From an uncultured Pirellulaceae bacterium (GTDB taxonomy: Bacteria > Planctomycetota > Planctomycetia > Pirellulales > Pirellulaceae): a DNA stretch of 64,000 bases. Shown here piece by piece: positions 25,888-34,782 of this stretch. The stretch is from assembly GCA_938084685.1 (NCBI GenBank), contig CALKGE010000001.1:186001-250000 (forward strand), given 5' to 3'. A program made the position numbers and the translations under genes. The notes below the pieces were generated by a model. It did not search any database. It worked only from the letters and a program-made list of their open reading frames with translations, and had not been told where the DNA came from. Positions within the stretch are counted from its first letter, which is position 1; every line of letters starts with the position of its first letter.

Positions 25888-27627
25888 ATGTTGGTACGCA
25901 AGCTGATTCTGGCATTGGGCACTCTGCTGAGCCTGCCCGCCATTCTACTGGCTGATGACTCGCAACAGAGTGGCGTCGGTGCCATTGATTACGGAGTCCT
26001 GGGCCTCTATATCCTGGGAACCATTTATCTGGGGTACTTCATTTCGAAGCGTCAAAAAAGCCGGGAGGAATACTTCACCGGTGGCGGCAATATGAATTCG
26101 ATTCTGATCGGTGTCTCGCTGTTTGCGACGCTGCTGAGTACCATTTCCTATCTGGGGATGCCGGGAGAAGCCGCGGGCAAAGGACCTGTACACTTTGTGG
26201 GGTACATCGGATATCCGGTGATCTTTTTTGTCTTCGCCATCCTCATGCTACCCACCTACATGAACCAACGGGTAACCAGTGCTTATGAATTGCTGGAAGA
26301 CAAGCTTGGTGTAAAGTTTCGTTTGGCTGGCGGCCTGATGTTCCTGACCTTGCGTCTGATCTGGATGGCCGTACTGTTAAAAGCAGCCGGTGATGCGATG
26401 GTCACGATGTTGGATATCGACCAAAGCTGGAGTCTGCTGGTTGTGGCGGTGATCGGGCTGGTTGCTATTATCTATACCTCGCTGGGTGGCCTGCAAGCTG
26501 TAGTCATCACCGATGCCATGCAGACGATTCTACTATATGGCGGTGCGTTGACCGTCCTGGTCATCATTACCATCGACTACGGGGGCTTCGGTTGGATCCC
26601 TACGGAATGGCCAAAAAACTGGGACGCTCAACCAATCTTCCCCATCAATCCGGAAACTGGCACTCTCGATCTGGAAATCCGTGTATCGTGGTTTGGTTCA
26701 ATACTCACGGGAGTCATCTGGTATGTTGCGACTCTGGGAAGTGACCAGACAACGGTACAGCGATTTATGGCAACCAAGGATACTGCCAGTGCTCGTACCG
26801 CCGTGCTTTGGCAGTTAGTCGTCAGTATTGTAGTCGGAACGACCCTCTGTTTCGTGGGGATTGCTCTCATGTCCTATTACCAAAGCATGGAGCCGCCCGT
26901 CCCGCAGTTGGAATCAGGCACGATGGAGGATTTTCAGGCCTTTGAAAAAATCTTCATCAGCAACCACGCAATGAAACCGACAGCTTCCGATACTGCCTTT
27001 ATCCTTGGCTGGTCAGAGGCTGATGCTGAAGCTGTGGTCAAGTACACCAATCGCCTGCAACTTGAAGCTGACCAGTACTTTCCACACTTCATTGCCCACG
27101 GCCTGCCTACAGGACTGACGGGTCTGGTGATTGCTGCCATGTTCGCCGCAGCGATGTCCAGCCTGGACTCGGGTGTAAATTCCATCACGGCAGTTATCTC
27201 CACCGACTTTATCGAACGAACACGAACGGAGAAGATGTCTGAAAAACAACAACTGGTTACCGCTCGATTGATTGCCGTCATTGTCGGAGTGGTCGTTGTA
27301 TTTGGAAGCGCGCTGACGGAATTTATCCAGGGAAACATCATGGAGATTACTGCCAGTGCCGTCAATCTTCTCACTACTCCGATCTTTGGACTCTTCGTTT
27401 ATGCGCTTTACCTCAAGCGCCCCAATCCAGCTATCGTAGGGATCGCCACCATGGTTGGCGTTGCGACCGCCCTGTTTCTTGCATTTGGCGATGAACTGGG
27501 CTGGCACAAAATCAGCTTTCAGTGGATCGGCCCGTTTGCACTCGCTGCCAACCTGGTAGTCGGTCTGGGGCTACATTTATTTTTCCGTCGGAAGTTGCCA
27601 GCAGACTCGACTTCTCACGAAGTGTAA
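25888..27627 (+). CDS. Sodium:solute symporter (SSS family)
   Basis: 579 residues with about 13 hydrophobic segments. SSS hallmarks are the early GVLGLYILGTIYLGYFIS helix with the KSREEYFTGGG segment, AGGLMFLTLRLIWMAVLLK, GLQAVVITDAMQTILL, YVATLGSDQTTVQRFMATKD and AMFAAAMSSLDSGVNSI in the Na2/core helix 8 region. It imports a small solute (sugar, sialic acid, amino acid or vitamin) driven by sodium. Sialidase lies 17 kb away, so a sialic-acid role is only a guess. The N terminus resembles a signal-like first helix. It follows a 54-codon gene with strong ribosome site two bases upstream. Confidence 0.9.
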   Translation: MLVRKLILALGTLLSLPAILLADDSQQSGVGAIDYGVLGLYILGTIYLGYFISKRQKSREEYFTGGGNMNSILIGVSLFATLLSTISYLGMPGEAAGKGPVHFVGYIGYPVIFFVFAILMLPTYMNQRVTSAYELLEDKLGVKFRLAGGLMFLTLRLIWMAVLLKAAGDAMVTMLDIDQSWSLLVVAVIGLVAIIYTSLGGLQAVVITDAMQTILLYGGALTVLVIITIDYGGFGWIPTEWPKNWDAQPIFPINPETGTLDLEIRVSWFGSILTGVIWYVATLGSDQTTVQRFMATKDTASARTAVLWQLVVSIVVGTTLCFVGIALMSYYQSMEPPVPQLESGTMEDFQAFEKIFISNHAMKPTASDTAFILGWSEADAEAVVKYTNRLQLEADQYFPHFIAHGLPTGLTGLVIAAMFAAAMSSLDSGVNSITAVISTDFIERTRTEKMSEKQQLVTARLIAVIVGVVVVFGSALTEFIQGNIMEITASAVNLLTTPIFGLFVYALYLKRPNPAIVGIATMVGVATALFLAFGDELGWHKISFQWIGPFALAANLVVGLGLHLFFRRKLPADSTSHEV

Positions 27628-27709
27628 ATTTCAGCTAGGGTTCGTCTTGAGCCTGTTGAGCATTTCAACATGCTCGCTCGCCGAAGCCCCATATAAGATT
27701 TCCACCGAA

Positions 27710-28222
27710 ATGATGGACGGTGCGAATGTATCCTCAATTTGGGTCGGAGCAAGTGCCTTTGTGGATCAACCGCAGTGGAGTTCCAACGGCAAGTCACCGT
27801 CAATTGCATCCAATCCGGGCGGGATCTATGTCAGCCCGGATTCAGCATAGGTCGCCTTACCTTCAGGAGGAGGAAACGATGGAATCGCTGGGTTTTCCCG
27901 CTACGGCTACGGGACTTATCTCTTCCAGGCATTGGATTTGAAGAAAGAGGTACGCCGCGTCCAAACTGGCGCTTATCCAAGAAGCATCGGCTGGGATACC
28001 AAGGGCGAGTGGATTTATGCTCAGGATTTTGACCACCAGCTTAAAGTCTATGACAACAAATCGGGAGACTTCAGATCTGAATTCCAGCTTGCTGATCGTG
28101 GAAGTGATCAGGTGAGATTCACCTCGCATCCCGCAGGAAAGGGCCGTTTGCTGGTAACACTGGTTGGTGGTAAACCCCAATCATCCGGTCCGGCACGATT
28201 GTTTTTCGTTGAACTTCGCTAG
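27710..28222 (+). pseudogene. Remnant of a beta-propeller (YncE/WD-like) protein, interrupted by in-frame TAG
   Basis: One frame carries coherent propeller-like sequence across an in-frame TAG at 27848-27850. Before it: SIWVGASAFVDQPQW and GGIYVSPDSA; after it: VALPSGGGND, VQTGAYPRSIGWDTKGEWIYAQDF and the end at 28222. A tyrosine or tryptophan codon one base from TAG would restore the frame. The 5' part has no signal peptide or ribosome site, so the gene also seems to lack its beginning. The 3' piece alone could be read from a TTG at 27932. Read-through or sequencing error cannot be excluded. Confidence 0.65.
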
Positions 28223-28239
28223 TCCAACACCCCCATTTG

Positions 28240-28449
28240 TTAGTTAGCCAATTCCTGCTGGTACTGGTCGCGCGCCTTGATCTGATCAAGCGTGCTCTGA
28301 ACATTGTCCTTGATACTCTTAATTGATTCCGCGGGAGTGGAAACACTATTCTGCGGTGACTCTCCAGACGGCTGCACTTCGGCTTCGTCATGATTCGTGC
28401 ACCCAGCTGCTGTAAGCAATACTAATAACAAAAATAGTTTTTTCATCAT
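28240..28449 (-). CDS. Small lipoprotein
   Basis: 69 residues. The N terminus MMKKLFLLLVLLTAAGC is a perfect signal-peptidase II lipobox (TAAGC), so the mature protein is anchored by a lipidated cysteine. The rest is short, charged and low in complexity (acidic and Ser/Pro-rich, then a helix with VQSTLDQIKARDQYQQEL). No family known. It lies between the propeller remnant and the rhodanese gene and is transcribed leftward like the latter. Confidence 0.65.
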   Translation of the reverse strand: MMKKLFLLLVLLTAAGCTNHDEAEVQPSGESPQNSVSTPAESIKSIKDNVQSTLDQIKARDQYQQELAN

Positions 28450-28500
28450 ATGAGCCTTTGCTGTGGTTTACTTAATTTCGACTAGTCCGGGAAACAGTAC

Positions 28501-28725
28501 CTAGGATTGGTTCCAGGGCATCTTGCACAGAACGATTCCCATACCACAGGTGTCTGTGATTCCTGAGAAGACCAGGCCGCCTCCGACAAAACCAGCGATT
28601 GCCAATCCGACCCATGCTGGTTGCATCAGGGCAGAAATGACAACGCCAGTCAACACAAGCGACCCAGCTGCGATTCGCACCTGACGATCAAGTGCCATGA
28701 CATTCTTACCGCTACATTCGGCAGC
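28501..28725 (-). pseudogene. DUF2892 membrane domain, 3' part of a frameshifted rhodanese gene
   Basis: This frame gives ECSGKNVMALDRQVRIAAG, two hydrophobic segments and the end FSGITDTCGMGIVLCKMPWN, which is the membrane-domain signature found after rhodanese in YgaP-type proteins. It lies one frame away from the rhodanese frame (28650-29036). Loss of a single base near 28723-28725 explains the break: one extra C would give the family-like sequence G-L-P-A-E-C. No own start codon or ribosome site is evident. Confidence 0.75.
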
Positions 28726-29036
28726 AAACCTGCCTCCACCCATGCATCGGTACCTCCCACGACATTGATAACATTGACACAACCGGCCTCCATTAATTTC
28801 TGGCAGGCCTTCGAGCTTCGCCCTCCCATTTTGCAAACGACATAGAGCGGTTGATCCGGACACTGACGTCCCTGCTGGATCGCGGACACATCAAGCTGAT
28901 CGAGAGGGTGATTTACGGCGAACTCGATATGAACCGCTGAATACTCTGCCGGAGTGCGTACGTCAATCAGCTCTAATTCTGAATCCGTTTCTTGTTTTGC
29001 TTTTAATTCATTTACAGTTATCGTATTCAATGACAT
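28650..29036 (-). CDS. Rhodanese-like domain (5' part of a frameshifted YgaP-type gene)
   Basis: 128 residues as read; about the first 104 are real family sequence. LELIDVRTPAEYSAVHIEFAVNHPLDQ opens the domain. The active-site loop is VVCKMGGRSSKAC with Cys68, followed by the VVGGTDAWVEAGL end. The last 24 residues are out of frame. In the intact arrangement the protein would be a membrane-tethered sulfurtransferase (thiosulfate or polysulfide to cyanide or thiol acceptor). Whether the frameshift is real or a sequence error is not decidable here. Confidence 0.75.
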   Translation of the reverse strand: MSLNTITVNELKAKQETDSELELIDVRTPAEYSAVHIEFAVNHPLDQLDVSAIQQGRQCPDQPLYVVCKMGGRSSKACQKLMEAGCVNVINVVGGTDAWVEAGLLPNVAVRMSWHLIVRCESQLGRLC

Positions 29037-29293
29037 CTCGGGTGCTCGCGGGAAATTACGTTCAATTACCGATTCAGTATAGTCGATAGGTAGTTTTCCG
29101 GGCTTGTGACAAAGTTCTCTTCATTGACACCAACCACATGCGTCATGGCATTTCTCCCAAAATCGGTCTTATGCAGTTTTCATACCGCCACTATACTTAG
29201 CGCCATGCCGTGAATGGCGACTTAGATTGTAAGTTCATCCTTTGTAGCGATGAGCGTCGCGTTCGCATCCTTTCAACAGCAGATAGAGTAAAA

Positions 29294-31294
29294 ATGGTAA
29301 CCATAACCCTTCCAGATGGTTCAACAAAAGAATATGAAAATGCAGTAACTCCGGGACAGGTCGCCGCTGATATTGGCCCTGGTTTAGCCAAAGCAGCGAT
29401 GGCAGCAGAAGTCGACGGCCAAATTGTCGGTCTTGATCATGTCATTGACGACGGTAGTAACTCAGCTCTGAAACTCTTTACAAAAAAAGACCCTGAAGCA
29501 CTTGGTGTCATGCGACATTCGGCCGCTCACGTGATGGCCCGCGCCATTATGAGAATATTCCCGGGCGTGCAATTGGCTTTCGGGCCCACCATCGATGGTG
29601 GCTTCTATTACGACTTCGACCTGGAACACAAACTGAGCGAAGAGGACTTCGAAGCGATCGAAGCCGAAATGAAGAAGATCATCAAGGCCAATGAAGCTTT
29701 CGAACGTATTGAGACAGATCGCGAGGAAGCACTCAATATCGTCAAGGATCTGAAACAGGAATACAAAGTCGAACATATCAGCGAAGGTCTTGCCGAACAC
29801 GATCAGCTGTCGTTCTATCGGCAGGGTGAGTTCATCGACCTATGTCGCGGACCTCACATTCCCTCCGCCGGAGCGATCGGTGCCTGTAAGCTACTGAGTG
29901 TCGCTGGCGCGTACTGGAAGGGAAGCTCGGACAACAAACAGCTGCAACGCGTTTACGCAACTGCCTTCTTTGACAAACAGGATCTGGAAGATCACCTCGC
30001 ACGAATCGAAGAAGCCAAACGTCGTGACCACCGAACCCTTGGTAAGCAACTCGACCTGTTTACCATCAATCCACTCGTAGGTTCCGGGCTGGTTTTGTGG
30101 CAACCGAAGGGTGCCATCATCCGTAGCACGCTGGAGAATTTTGTTCGTGACGAGTTGCAGAAACGTGGCTACCAACCGGTTTACACTCCGAACATCGGCA
30201 AGATTGATCTTTACGAAACGTCCGGCCACTATCCGTATTACAAAGAGAGTATGTTTGCTCCCATCAAAATGGACGACGGTGAAGAGTACTTGCTCAAACC
30301 GATGAACTGCCCTCACCACGTCATGATTTATAAATCCAGGCCGCGAAGTTATCGCGAACTGCCACTACGTCTTGCTGAATTCGGAACGGTTTACCGCTAT
30401 GAACAATCCGGCGAGTTGAATGGCATGACACGCGTTCGCGGATTCACTCAGGATGACGCTCATATTTTCTGCATGGCCGATCAGGTGCCAGCTGAATTTA
30501 TGGGATGTATCGAGATGACCCAGTTTGTGCTGAAGAGTCTGGGGCTGGACAATTATCGAGTACGTCTTGGATTCCGTGACCCCAACAGCGATAAGTACGT
30601 TGGTTCAAAGGATCTCTGGGATCACGCCCAACATGCGTTGGTGGAAGTCTGTCAAACATTAGGAATCGAAGCGGAAGCTGAAGAAGGGGAAGCGGCGTTT
30701 TATGGACCAAAGGCAGACTTTGTCTTGACCGATTGTCTGGGGCGGGAGTGGCAGCTGGGTACAGTTCAACTCGATTACAACCTGCCAAGCGAAGACCGAT
30801 TCTCGCTGGAATACGTCGGCTCTGATAACCTCGGCCATGTCCCTGTCATGATTCACCGCGCACCACTTGGGTCGATGGAGCGATTCATTGGCATGTTAAT
30901 CGAACACTTTGCCGGAGCGTTTCCACTCTGGCTAGCGCCCGAGCAAGCTCGTGTTGTGGTGGTGAGTCAGAAGTTTGAGGAATATGGGCGACAGGTAGAA
31001 GCTCAATTGCGGGACGCGGGAATGCGAGTCAGTGGTGATTACCGAGCAGAAAAAATCGGTGCCAAGATTCGTGATGCCCAGCTCGAACTTATACCCTACA
31101 TGTTGATTGTTGGCGGCCGGGAAATGGAAAATGGAGAAGTCAGTGTGCGGGACCGCATCGACGGTGATTTGGGAGCCATGCCGATTGCTGAGGCATTAGC
31201 GAAATTTCAAGACGAAATTAACAATCGGGTGGTTCGTAAGACGTTCAGTGGTAGTGCTGGGTTTGTCTCCCGCGGTGCTCAAAATGAATATTAA
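29294..31294 (+). CDS. thrS: Threonine--tRNA ligase
   Basis: 666 residues from ATG 29294, where the TGS domain starts directly with [15 protein letters not shown]; an in-frame start at 29210 would add 28 residues of non-family sequence. Domains in order: TGS (1-60), editing/SAD domain with [14 protein letters not shown] and the DLCRGPH stretch, class II catalytic core with [12 protein letters not shown] (zinc Cys339), [17 protein letters not shown] (motif 2) and [19 protein letters not shown] (motif 3), and the anticodon-binding domain ending in VVRKTFSG. It charges tRNA-Thr in the cytoplasm. infC follows, a common thrS-infC order in bacteria. Confidence 0.97.
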   Translation: MVTITLPDGSTKEYENAVTPGQVAADIGPGLAKAAMAAEVDGQIVGLDHVIDDGSNSALKLFTKKDPEALGVMRHSAAHVMARAIMRIFPGVQLAFGPTIDGGFYYDFDLEHKLSEEDFEAIEAEMKKIIKANEAFERIETDREEALNIVKDLKQEYKVEHISEGLAEHDQLSFYRQGEFIDLCRGPHIPSAGAIGACKLLSVAGAYWKGSSDNKQLQRVYATAFFDKQDLEDHLARIEEAKRRDHRTLGKQLDLFTINPLVGSGLVLWQPKGAIIRSTLENFVRDELQKRGYQPVYTPNIGKIDLYETSGHYPYYKESMFAPIKMDDGEEYLLKPMNCPHHVMIYKSRPRSYRELPLRLAEFGTVYRYEQSGELNGMTRVRGFTQDDAHIFCMADQVPAEFMGCIEMTQFVLKSLGLDNYRVRLGFRDPNSDKYVGSKDLWDHAQHALVEVCQTLGIEAEAEEGEAAFYGPKADFVLTDCLGREWQLGTVQLDYNLPSEDRFSLEYVGSDNLGHVPVMIHRAPLGSMERFIGMLIEHFAGAFPLWLAPEQARVVVVSQKFEEYGRQVEAQLRDAGMRVSGDYRAEKIGAKIRDAQLELIPYMLIVGGREMENGEVSVRDRIDGDLGAMPIAEALAKFQDEINNRVVRKTFSGSAGFVSRGAQNEY

Positions 31295-31434
31295 TGTTCA
31301 CCGGAGAAGGTTAGGTAGAAAGCACTTTTTAAAGCCTTATATTTGACGTTAGAACTTCCCTTCCAGCCGTTTATCTATATAGAATTACGTTTGTAGAAGC
31401 AGTAATTATTTCTGCTTGTTTCATCTCTCAAAAC

Positions 31435-31439
31435 AAGGA
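31435..31439 (+). promoter_or_regulatory. Ribosome binding site in front of a non-canonical infC start
   Basis: AAGGA lies eight bases before ATC 31448 and five before ATC 31445. No ATG, GTG or TTG occurs in the infC frame between the upstream stop (TAA 31403-31405) and GTG 31502, which is too far downstream. Confidence 0.7.
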
Positions 31440-31447
31440 TATCAATC

Positions 31448-31948
31448 ATCGACCGCGACAGTACTCGTATTAATGATCAGATTCGAATTTCACCCATTCG
31501 AGTGATTAGCCATGATGGAGAACAGCTTGGCATTATTGAAACGGACCAAGCCAAAGAAATTGCAGCGAAAGCAGGGTTAGACCTGGTGGAGGTCGCTCCT
31601 AATGAACGCCCACCCGTCTGCCGCATTATGGATTACGGTAAATATAAGTACGAAAAGAAGAAAAAAGCTTCTCGTAATACCTCGCATACCAAGACAAAGG
31701 AAGTTCGCCTTCGTCCTAAAACCGGTGAACATGATATCCAGTTCAAGGTCAATCAAGCCAAAAAGTTCCTCAAGCACAAAGACAAGGTGCAGATCTCTGT
31801 CCTGTTCCGTGGTCGCGAGATGGCTCATATCGAAGAAGGCCGCCGTGTGATGAACGACGTGCTGGAAGAGCTGGAAGAATTTGGCAAAGTCGAACAAACA
31901 CCGCAGCAACATGGCCGACGCATGATCGCCATGGTGGTACCGAGGTAG
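31448..31948 (+). CDS. infC: Translation initiation factor IF-3, probable AUC start
   Basis: Read from ATC 31448 the product is 166 residues, normal for IF-3. The family N terminus [25 protein letters not shown] lies largely upstream of the first ordinary start (GTG 31502), so using GTG would cut off the conserved start of the N domain. [21 protein letters not shown] and the C domain [14 protein letters not shown] and [11 protein letters not shown] are intact. IF-3 binds the 30S subunit and rejects wrong start codons. An AUU/AUC/AUA start lets IF-3 repress its own synthesis, as known for Escherichia coli infC (AUU). It converges on a glycosyltransferase gene with one base between stops. Confidence 0.93.
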   Translation: MDRDSTRINDQIRISPIRVISHDGEQLGIIETDQAKEIAAKAGLDLVEVAPNERPPVCRIMDYGKYKYEKKKKASRNTSHTKTKEVRLRPKTGEHDIQFKVNQAKKFLKHKDKVQISVLFRGREMAHIEEGRRVMNDVLEELEEFGKVEQTPQQHGRRMIAMVVPR

Positions 31949-31949
31949 G

Positions 31950-33272
31950 TTATTCAGAGCCTGAGTTCTGATGAAGAATGCTGTTGAGTGTCTCCAGCGT
32001 TTTGCGAGCCATCACATCAGCATTCCGCCGCTTCAGCACCGCTTCACGTCCCTGGTGCCCCAGCGCCTTTAACGCTGTGCGATCCTGCAAGACAGAGTGC
32101 CAACACTCAGCTAATGCCTGAGCATCATCGGGTGGAACAGGATAGCCACCGCCCAGATCCGCTATCAGTTCCGGAAACGCACCATGTTCCGGTACGACAA
32201 CCGGAACTCCGTGTGCCAGCGCCTCCAATACAAACAGTCCTTTCGGGTCTTTATAAATAGTGGGAACGCAAACCAGATCTGATTCGCTCAGCAGAGTAAA
32301 TTTACTTGGTCGATCCACCGTACCATAGTCAACGAAGACGTCTTCCAAATCGGCATCTTTGAGTCGCTGGAGTTGTTGCTCCACAAATTGTTGATTGGTA
32401 GCACCCCGCCACCCAGCCAGATGCAAACGAATGTCATCTGTATCCGGCATCTGTTTTAATTCGAGGAAAGCGTCAATCAATAGGTGGAGCCCTTTTTCTT
32501 TGGACATGCGTGCCATATAGCCGATGGTTCTGGGGCGACTGGAATCCGTCGTAGCTGCCGAAATTCCCTCGGTGTCGATTCCAAGCGGCACAACATGTAC
32601 CTTGTCGGCCGGAATCTTAAGCAGCGACATCATGTACTCTTTGTAGTATTCGCTATGCACCAGAAATCCGTCGACTTGCGGCACTATTTGTCGCAGAATA
32701 TCGATCGCCTGGCTCTGGAAGGGTTCGATGAGATCTTCGAGAAAAATGTCATCTCCCTGGAGCGTGACGATGACCGGAATGCCAAGTCGTTTCAATTCGG
32801 GAATACAACCGCCAATCAGCAGGTTACTCAGCAGAACAACATCAGGGCGAACATCCTGAACCAGCCAATCGCATAACCGTTTAACTTCTTTTCGCTGGTT
32901 ACCATTTCTTCCCTTAAGCATTGAGACCGTAAGCGCACCAAGGGCACGGGCGCTTATTTCAAGTCCTCGTGAGGTCGCTTTTCGCAGCAGCCATTTGCTA
33001 TCCAGAAATCGGTCCAGGAAGGCCGGCAGATAACGAAACAAAGAAAGTTTCTGCTGCAGATAGACGTTAATTCCACCAAAGAATACCTGGTCGACACTTA
33101 CGTCTTCCTCGTCGGTTCGGATAGGTGTGTAGGTGGGGATGAGCAAGGCATCGACTCCCTGTTCGTTCCATGCTCGGGCTAACGTATTATCATGCAGGCA
33201 ACTGCCACAAATCATATTGGCAGCCCCGCTGGTCAGGTAAGCTATTCGCTGAATCCCCTTGATGTCGTCCAT
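31950..33272 (-). CDS. Glycosyltransferase family 4 protein
   Basis: 440 residues from ATG 33272. A GT-B retaining glycosyltransferase of the GT4 type: the N-terminal nucleotide-sugar half starts YLTSGAANMICGSCLHDN, and the C half has the VVPLGIDT hinge, the ARMSKEKGLHLLIDAF phosphate-binding segment and the PKGLFVLEALAHGVPVV motif with the donor-binding Glu. The CGSC pair close to the N terminus plus TPIRTDEEDVS marks a subfamily I have seen in planctomycete proteins. It adds a sugar to an unknown acceptor in the cytoplasm. Sitting between infC and rpmI on the opposite strand, it splits the usual infC-rpmI-rplT order. Confidence 0.88.
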   Translation of the reverse strand: MDDIKGIQRIAYLTSGAANMICGSCLHDNTLARAWNEQGVDALLIPTYTPIRTDEEDVSVDQVFFGGINVYLQQKLSLFRYLPAFLDRFLDSKWLLRKATSRGLEISARALGALTVSMLKGRNGNQRKEVKRLCDWLVQDVRPDVVLLSNLLIGGCIPELKRLGIPVIVTLQGDDIFLEDLIEPFQSQAIDILRQIVPQVDGFLVHSEYYKEYMMSLLKIPADKVHVVPLGIDTEGISAATTDSSRPRTIGYMARMSKEKGLHLLIDAFLELKQMPDTDDIRLHLAGWRGATNQQFVEQQLQRLKDADLEDVFVDYGTVDRPSKFTLLSESDLVCVPTIYKDPKGLFVLEALAHGVPVVVPEHGAFPELIADLGGGYPVPPDDAQALAECWHSVLQDRTALKALGHQGREAVLKRRNADVMARKTLETLNSILHQNSGSE

Positions 33273-33387
33273 CACCCCAGCTTAATCAATCAGCCCCACA
33301 CGCTCAATCAATACCACGAGCAAGGAACTGCCAATCGTTAATCTCGGAAAGAACATGGGAGTCAGCGGGCGAAGCTACGCGTTACTT

Positions 33388-33846
33388 CTACTCTTCTTTC
33401 CTGGTGCGGTAGTACAGCATTGCCAGTAGAGCCATGACCATCAGGGTTACGTAGCGAATCGGCCCATCTTCAAATACGATCGTGGCCGAGATGATGATCA
33501 TCAGCATATACCCATGCACGAAACGACTCCACCACACTCCTGGCGTCTCGAGGATGCAGTCCACCAACCAAATGAGCAGAAAGAGATAATTGAAGTAGAT
33601 CCCATACTCGAATCGCAACCCAGTCACCCGCAGCGTCTCGACGATCGTATGCTTCACCGCAGCCTGATGATCCCAATGGTGAATAAACTGAAACGCACAG
33701 AACACATGAATCAGAGCGAACAGGCAGCCAGACCGCCACAGAATTCGATAGGTTTTTTGCCGTTTCGCGTCATCGGTAACAAGAAACGTGACAGCGACGG
33801 CCGATGCGTAGAAAGCCAACGACAACCAGATTGTCAAAGGGACCAT
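33388..33846 (-). CDS. Small multi-span membrane protein, unknown function
   Basis: 152 residues, four to five hydrophobic segments (about 4-22, 36-54, 85-103, 112-128 and 130-144). A conserved-looking histidine-rich segment FQFIHHWDHQAAVKHT lies between the second and third helices and may bind metal or haem. GVWWSRFVHGYMLM precedes the last pair. The ATG has a GAGGTG ribosome site. It is transcribed leftward towards the glycosyltransferase gene, 115 bases away. No family can be named. Confidence 0.65.
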   Translation of the reverse strand: MVPLTIWLSLAFYASAVAVTFLVTDDAKRQKTYRILWRSGCLFALIHVFCAFQFIHHWDHQAAVKHTIVETLRVTGLRFEYGIYFNYLFLLIWLVDCILETPGVWWSRFVHGYMLMIIISATIVFEDGPIRYVTLMVMALLAMLYYRTRKEE

Positions 33847-33983
33847 TTTTGCACCTCAAAAAAACCACATAACGGCGTTTATCTATTAGATTTACCCCCT
33901 TTTGTGAGAGCAAGAACGAGCTTAAAATATCAGATTCCCAGTGGATGTTTTACGTCATTTAAGTAAGAAAGCAAAAACCGACG

Positions 33984-34187
33984 ATGCCAAAGCAGAAGAC
34001 CCACAAGGGAACTAAGAAGCGATTCCGTTTGTCGGCCAAGGGCAAGGCCAAGCACCGTAGTGCTGGAACCAGCCATCTGGCTCAGGCTGTCTCGAATAAG
34101 CGTAAGCGAAATCTTCGTGGTACGACAGTCCAGGCTACCTGCGACGAAAAGAAGATCGCAAAAGCACTGAACGGGTACAGCAACTAG
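33984..34187 (+). CDS. rpmI: 50S ribosomal protein L35
   Basis: 67 residues, full length. The family sequence is plain: PKQKTHKGTKKRF at the start, the LSAKGKAKHRSAGTSHL region and KRKRNLRGTTV. It is a small basic protein of the large subunit. It leads rpmI-rplT-pheS-pheT. In enterobacteria and bacilli this cluster follows infC directly; here two opposite-strand genes intervene, so rpmI must have its own promoter in the 33847-33983 gap. Confidence 0.97.
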   Translation: MPKQKTHKGTKKRFRLSAKGKAKHRSAGTSHLAQAVSNKRKRNLRGTTVQATCDEKKIAKALNGYSN

Positions 34188-34317
34188 ATCAGCTGTATCA
34201 ACCAGATCATTCTTAGTGTTCCCCTAAGACTTGAATTAACTGAAATATTACCAACCGCGTGGGCATAGAACGTTTTCGCAAGAAAAGGCCTGACGAGGTA
34301 ACAAGGAACGAAAAGCT

Positions 34318-34674
34318 ATGAGAACAACATACGGTGCAGCTCGTGCCAAGGCAAAACGCCGTCTTTTCAAACGAGCCAAAGGAAATCGAGGCGGACGTCG
34401 AAACTTACTCCGCACAGTCAAAGAAACAGAAGTACGTTCAGGTGCTTATTCTTACCGCGACCGAAAAGTCCGTGCTCGTGACTTCCGTCGCCTGTGGATC
34501 ACTCGACTGAATGCAGCCTGTCGGCTTCACGACATGCGATACAGCCAGTTTATTCACGGTTTGAACAAAGCTAACATCCAACTGGATCGCAAGTCACTCA
34601 GCGAAATGGCAATTCATGACCCAGCCGGTTTTGAAGCAGTTGTTGACATCGTCAAAGCTGCCCTTGCCGGTTAA
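34318..34674 (+). CDS. rplT: 50S ribosomal protein L20
   Basis: 118 residues, full length. [29 protein letters not shown] at the N terminus is the long basic helix that threads into 23S r[29 protein letters not shown] follows, then [27 protein letters not shown]20 starts large-subunit assembly and in several bacteria represses its own operon by binding the leader. The 130-base gap to rpmI could hold such a site, but I cannot show one. A strong terminator follows. Confidence 0.97.
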   Translation: MRTTYGAARAKAKRRLFKRAKGNRGGRRNLLRTVKETEVRSGAYSYRDRKVRARDFRRLWITRLNAACRLHDMRYSQFIHGLNKANIQLDRKSLSEMAIHDPAGFEAVVDIVKAALAG

Positions 34675-34709
34675 CGCTCATCTTCGCAGAATGAAGATTG
34701 AAACATGTT

Positions 34710-34752
34710 CAGGAGAGGAAGTCAGCTAGACTTTACTCTCCTGTTCTTTTTT
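34710..34752 (+). terminator. Terminator or attenuator between rplT and pheS
   Basis: CAGGAGAG (34710-34717) pairs with CTCTCCTG (34736-34743); inside it AAGTC pairs with GACTT. TTCTTTTTT follows. The hairpin would end the rpmI-rplT transcript or tune read-through into pheST. No leader peptide rich in Phe codons is evident. Confidence 0.75.
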
Positions 34753-34782
34753 AACCCTTAAATTCCTTTCAGAAACTTCATC

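Noticed and set aside
27848..27850. Pyrrolysine at the in-frame TAG
   Set aside because: The gene also lacks a proper 5' end and a biological reason for pyrrolysine; decay is simpler.
29037..29293. T-box or other leader riboswitch before thrS
   Set aside because: No T-box core sequence or specifier hairpin can be recognised; T-boxes are not expected in this phylum.
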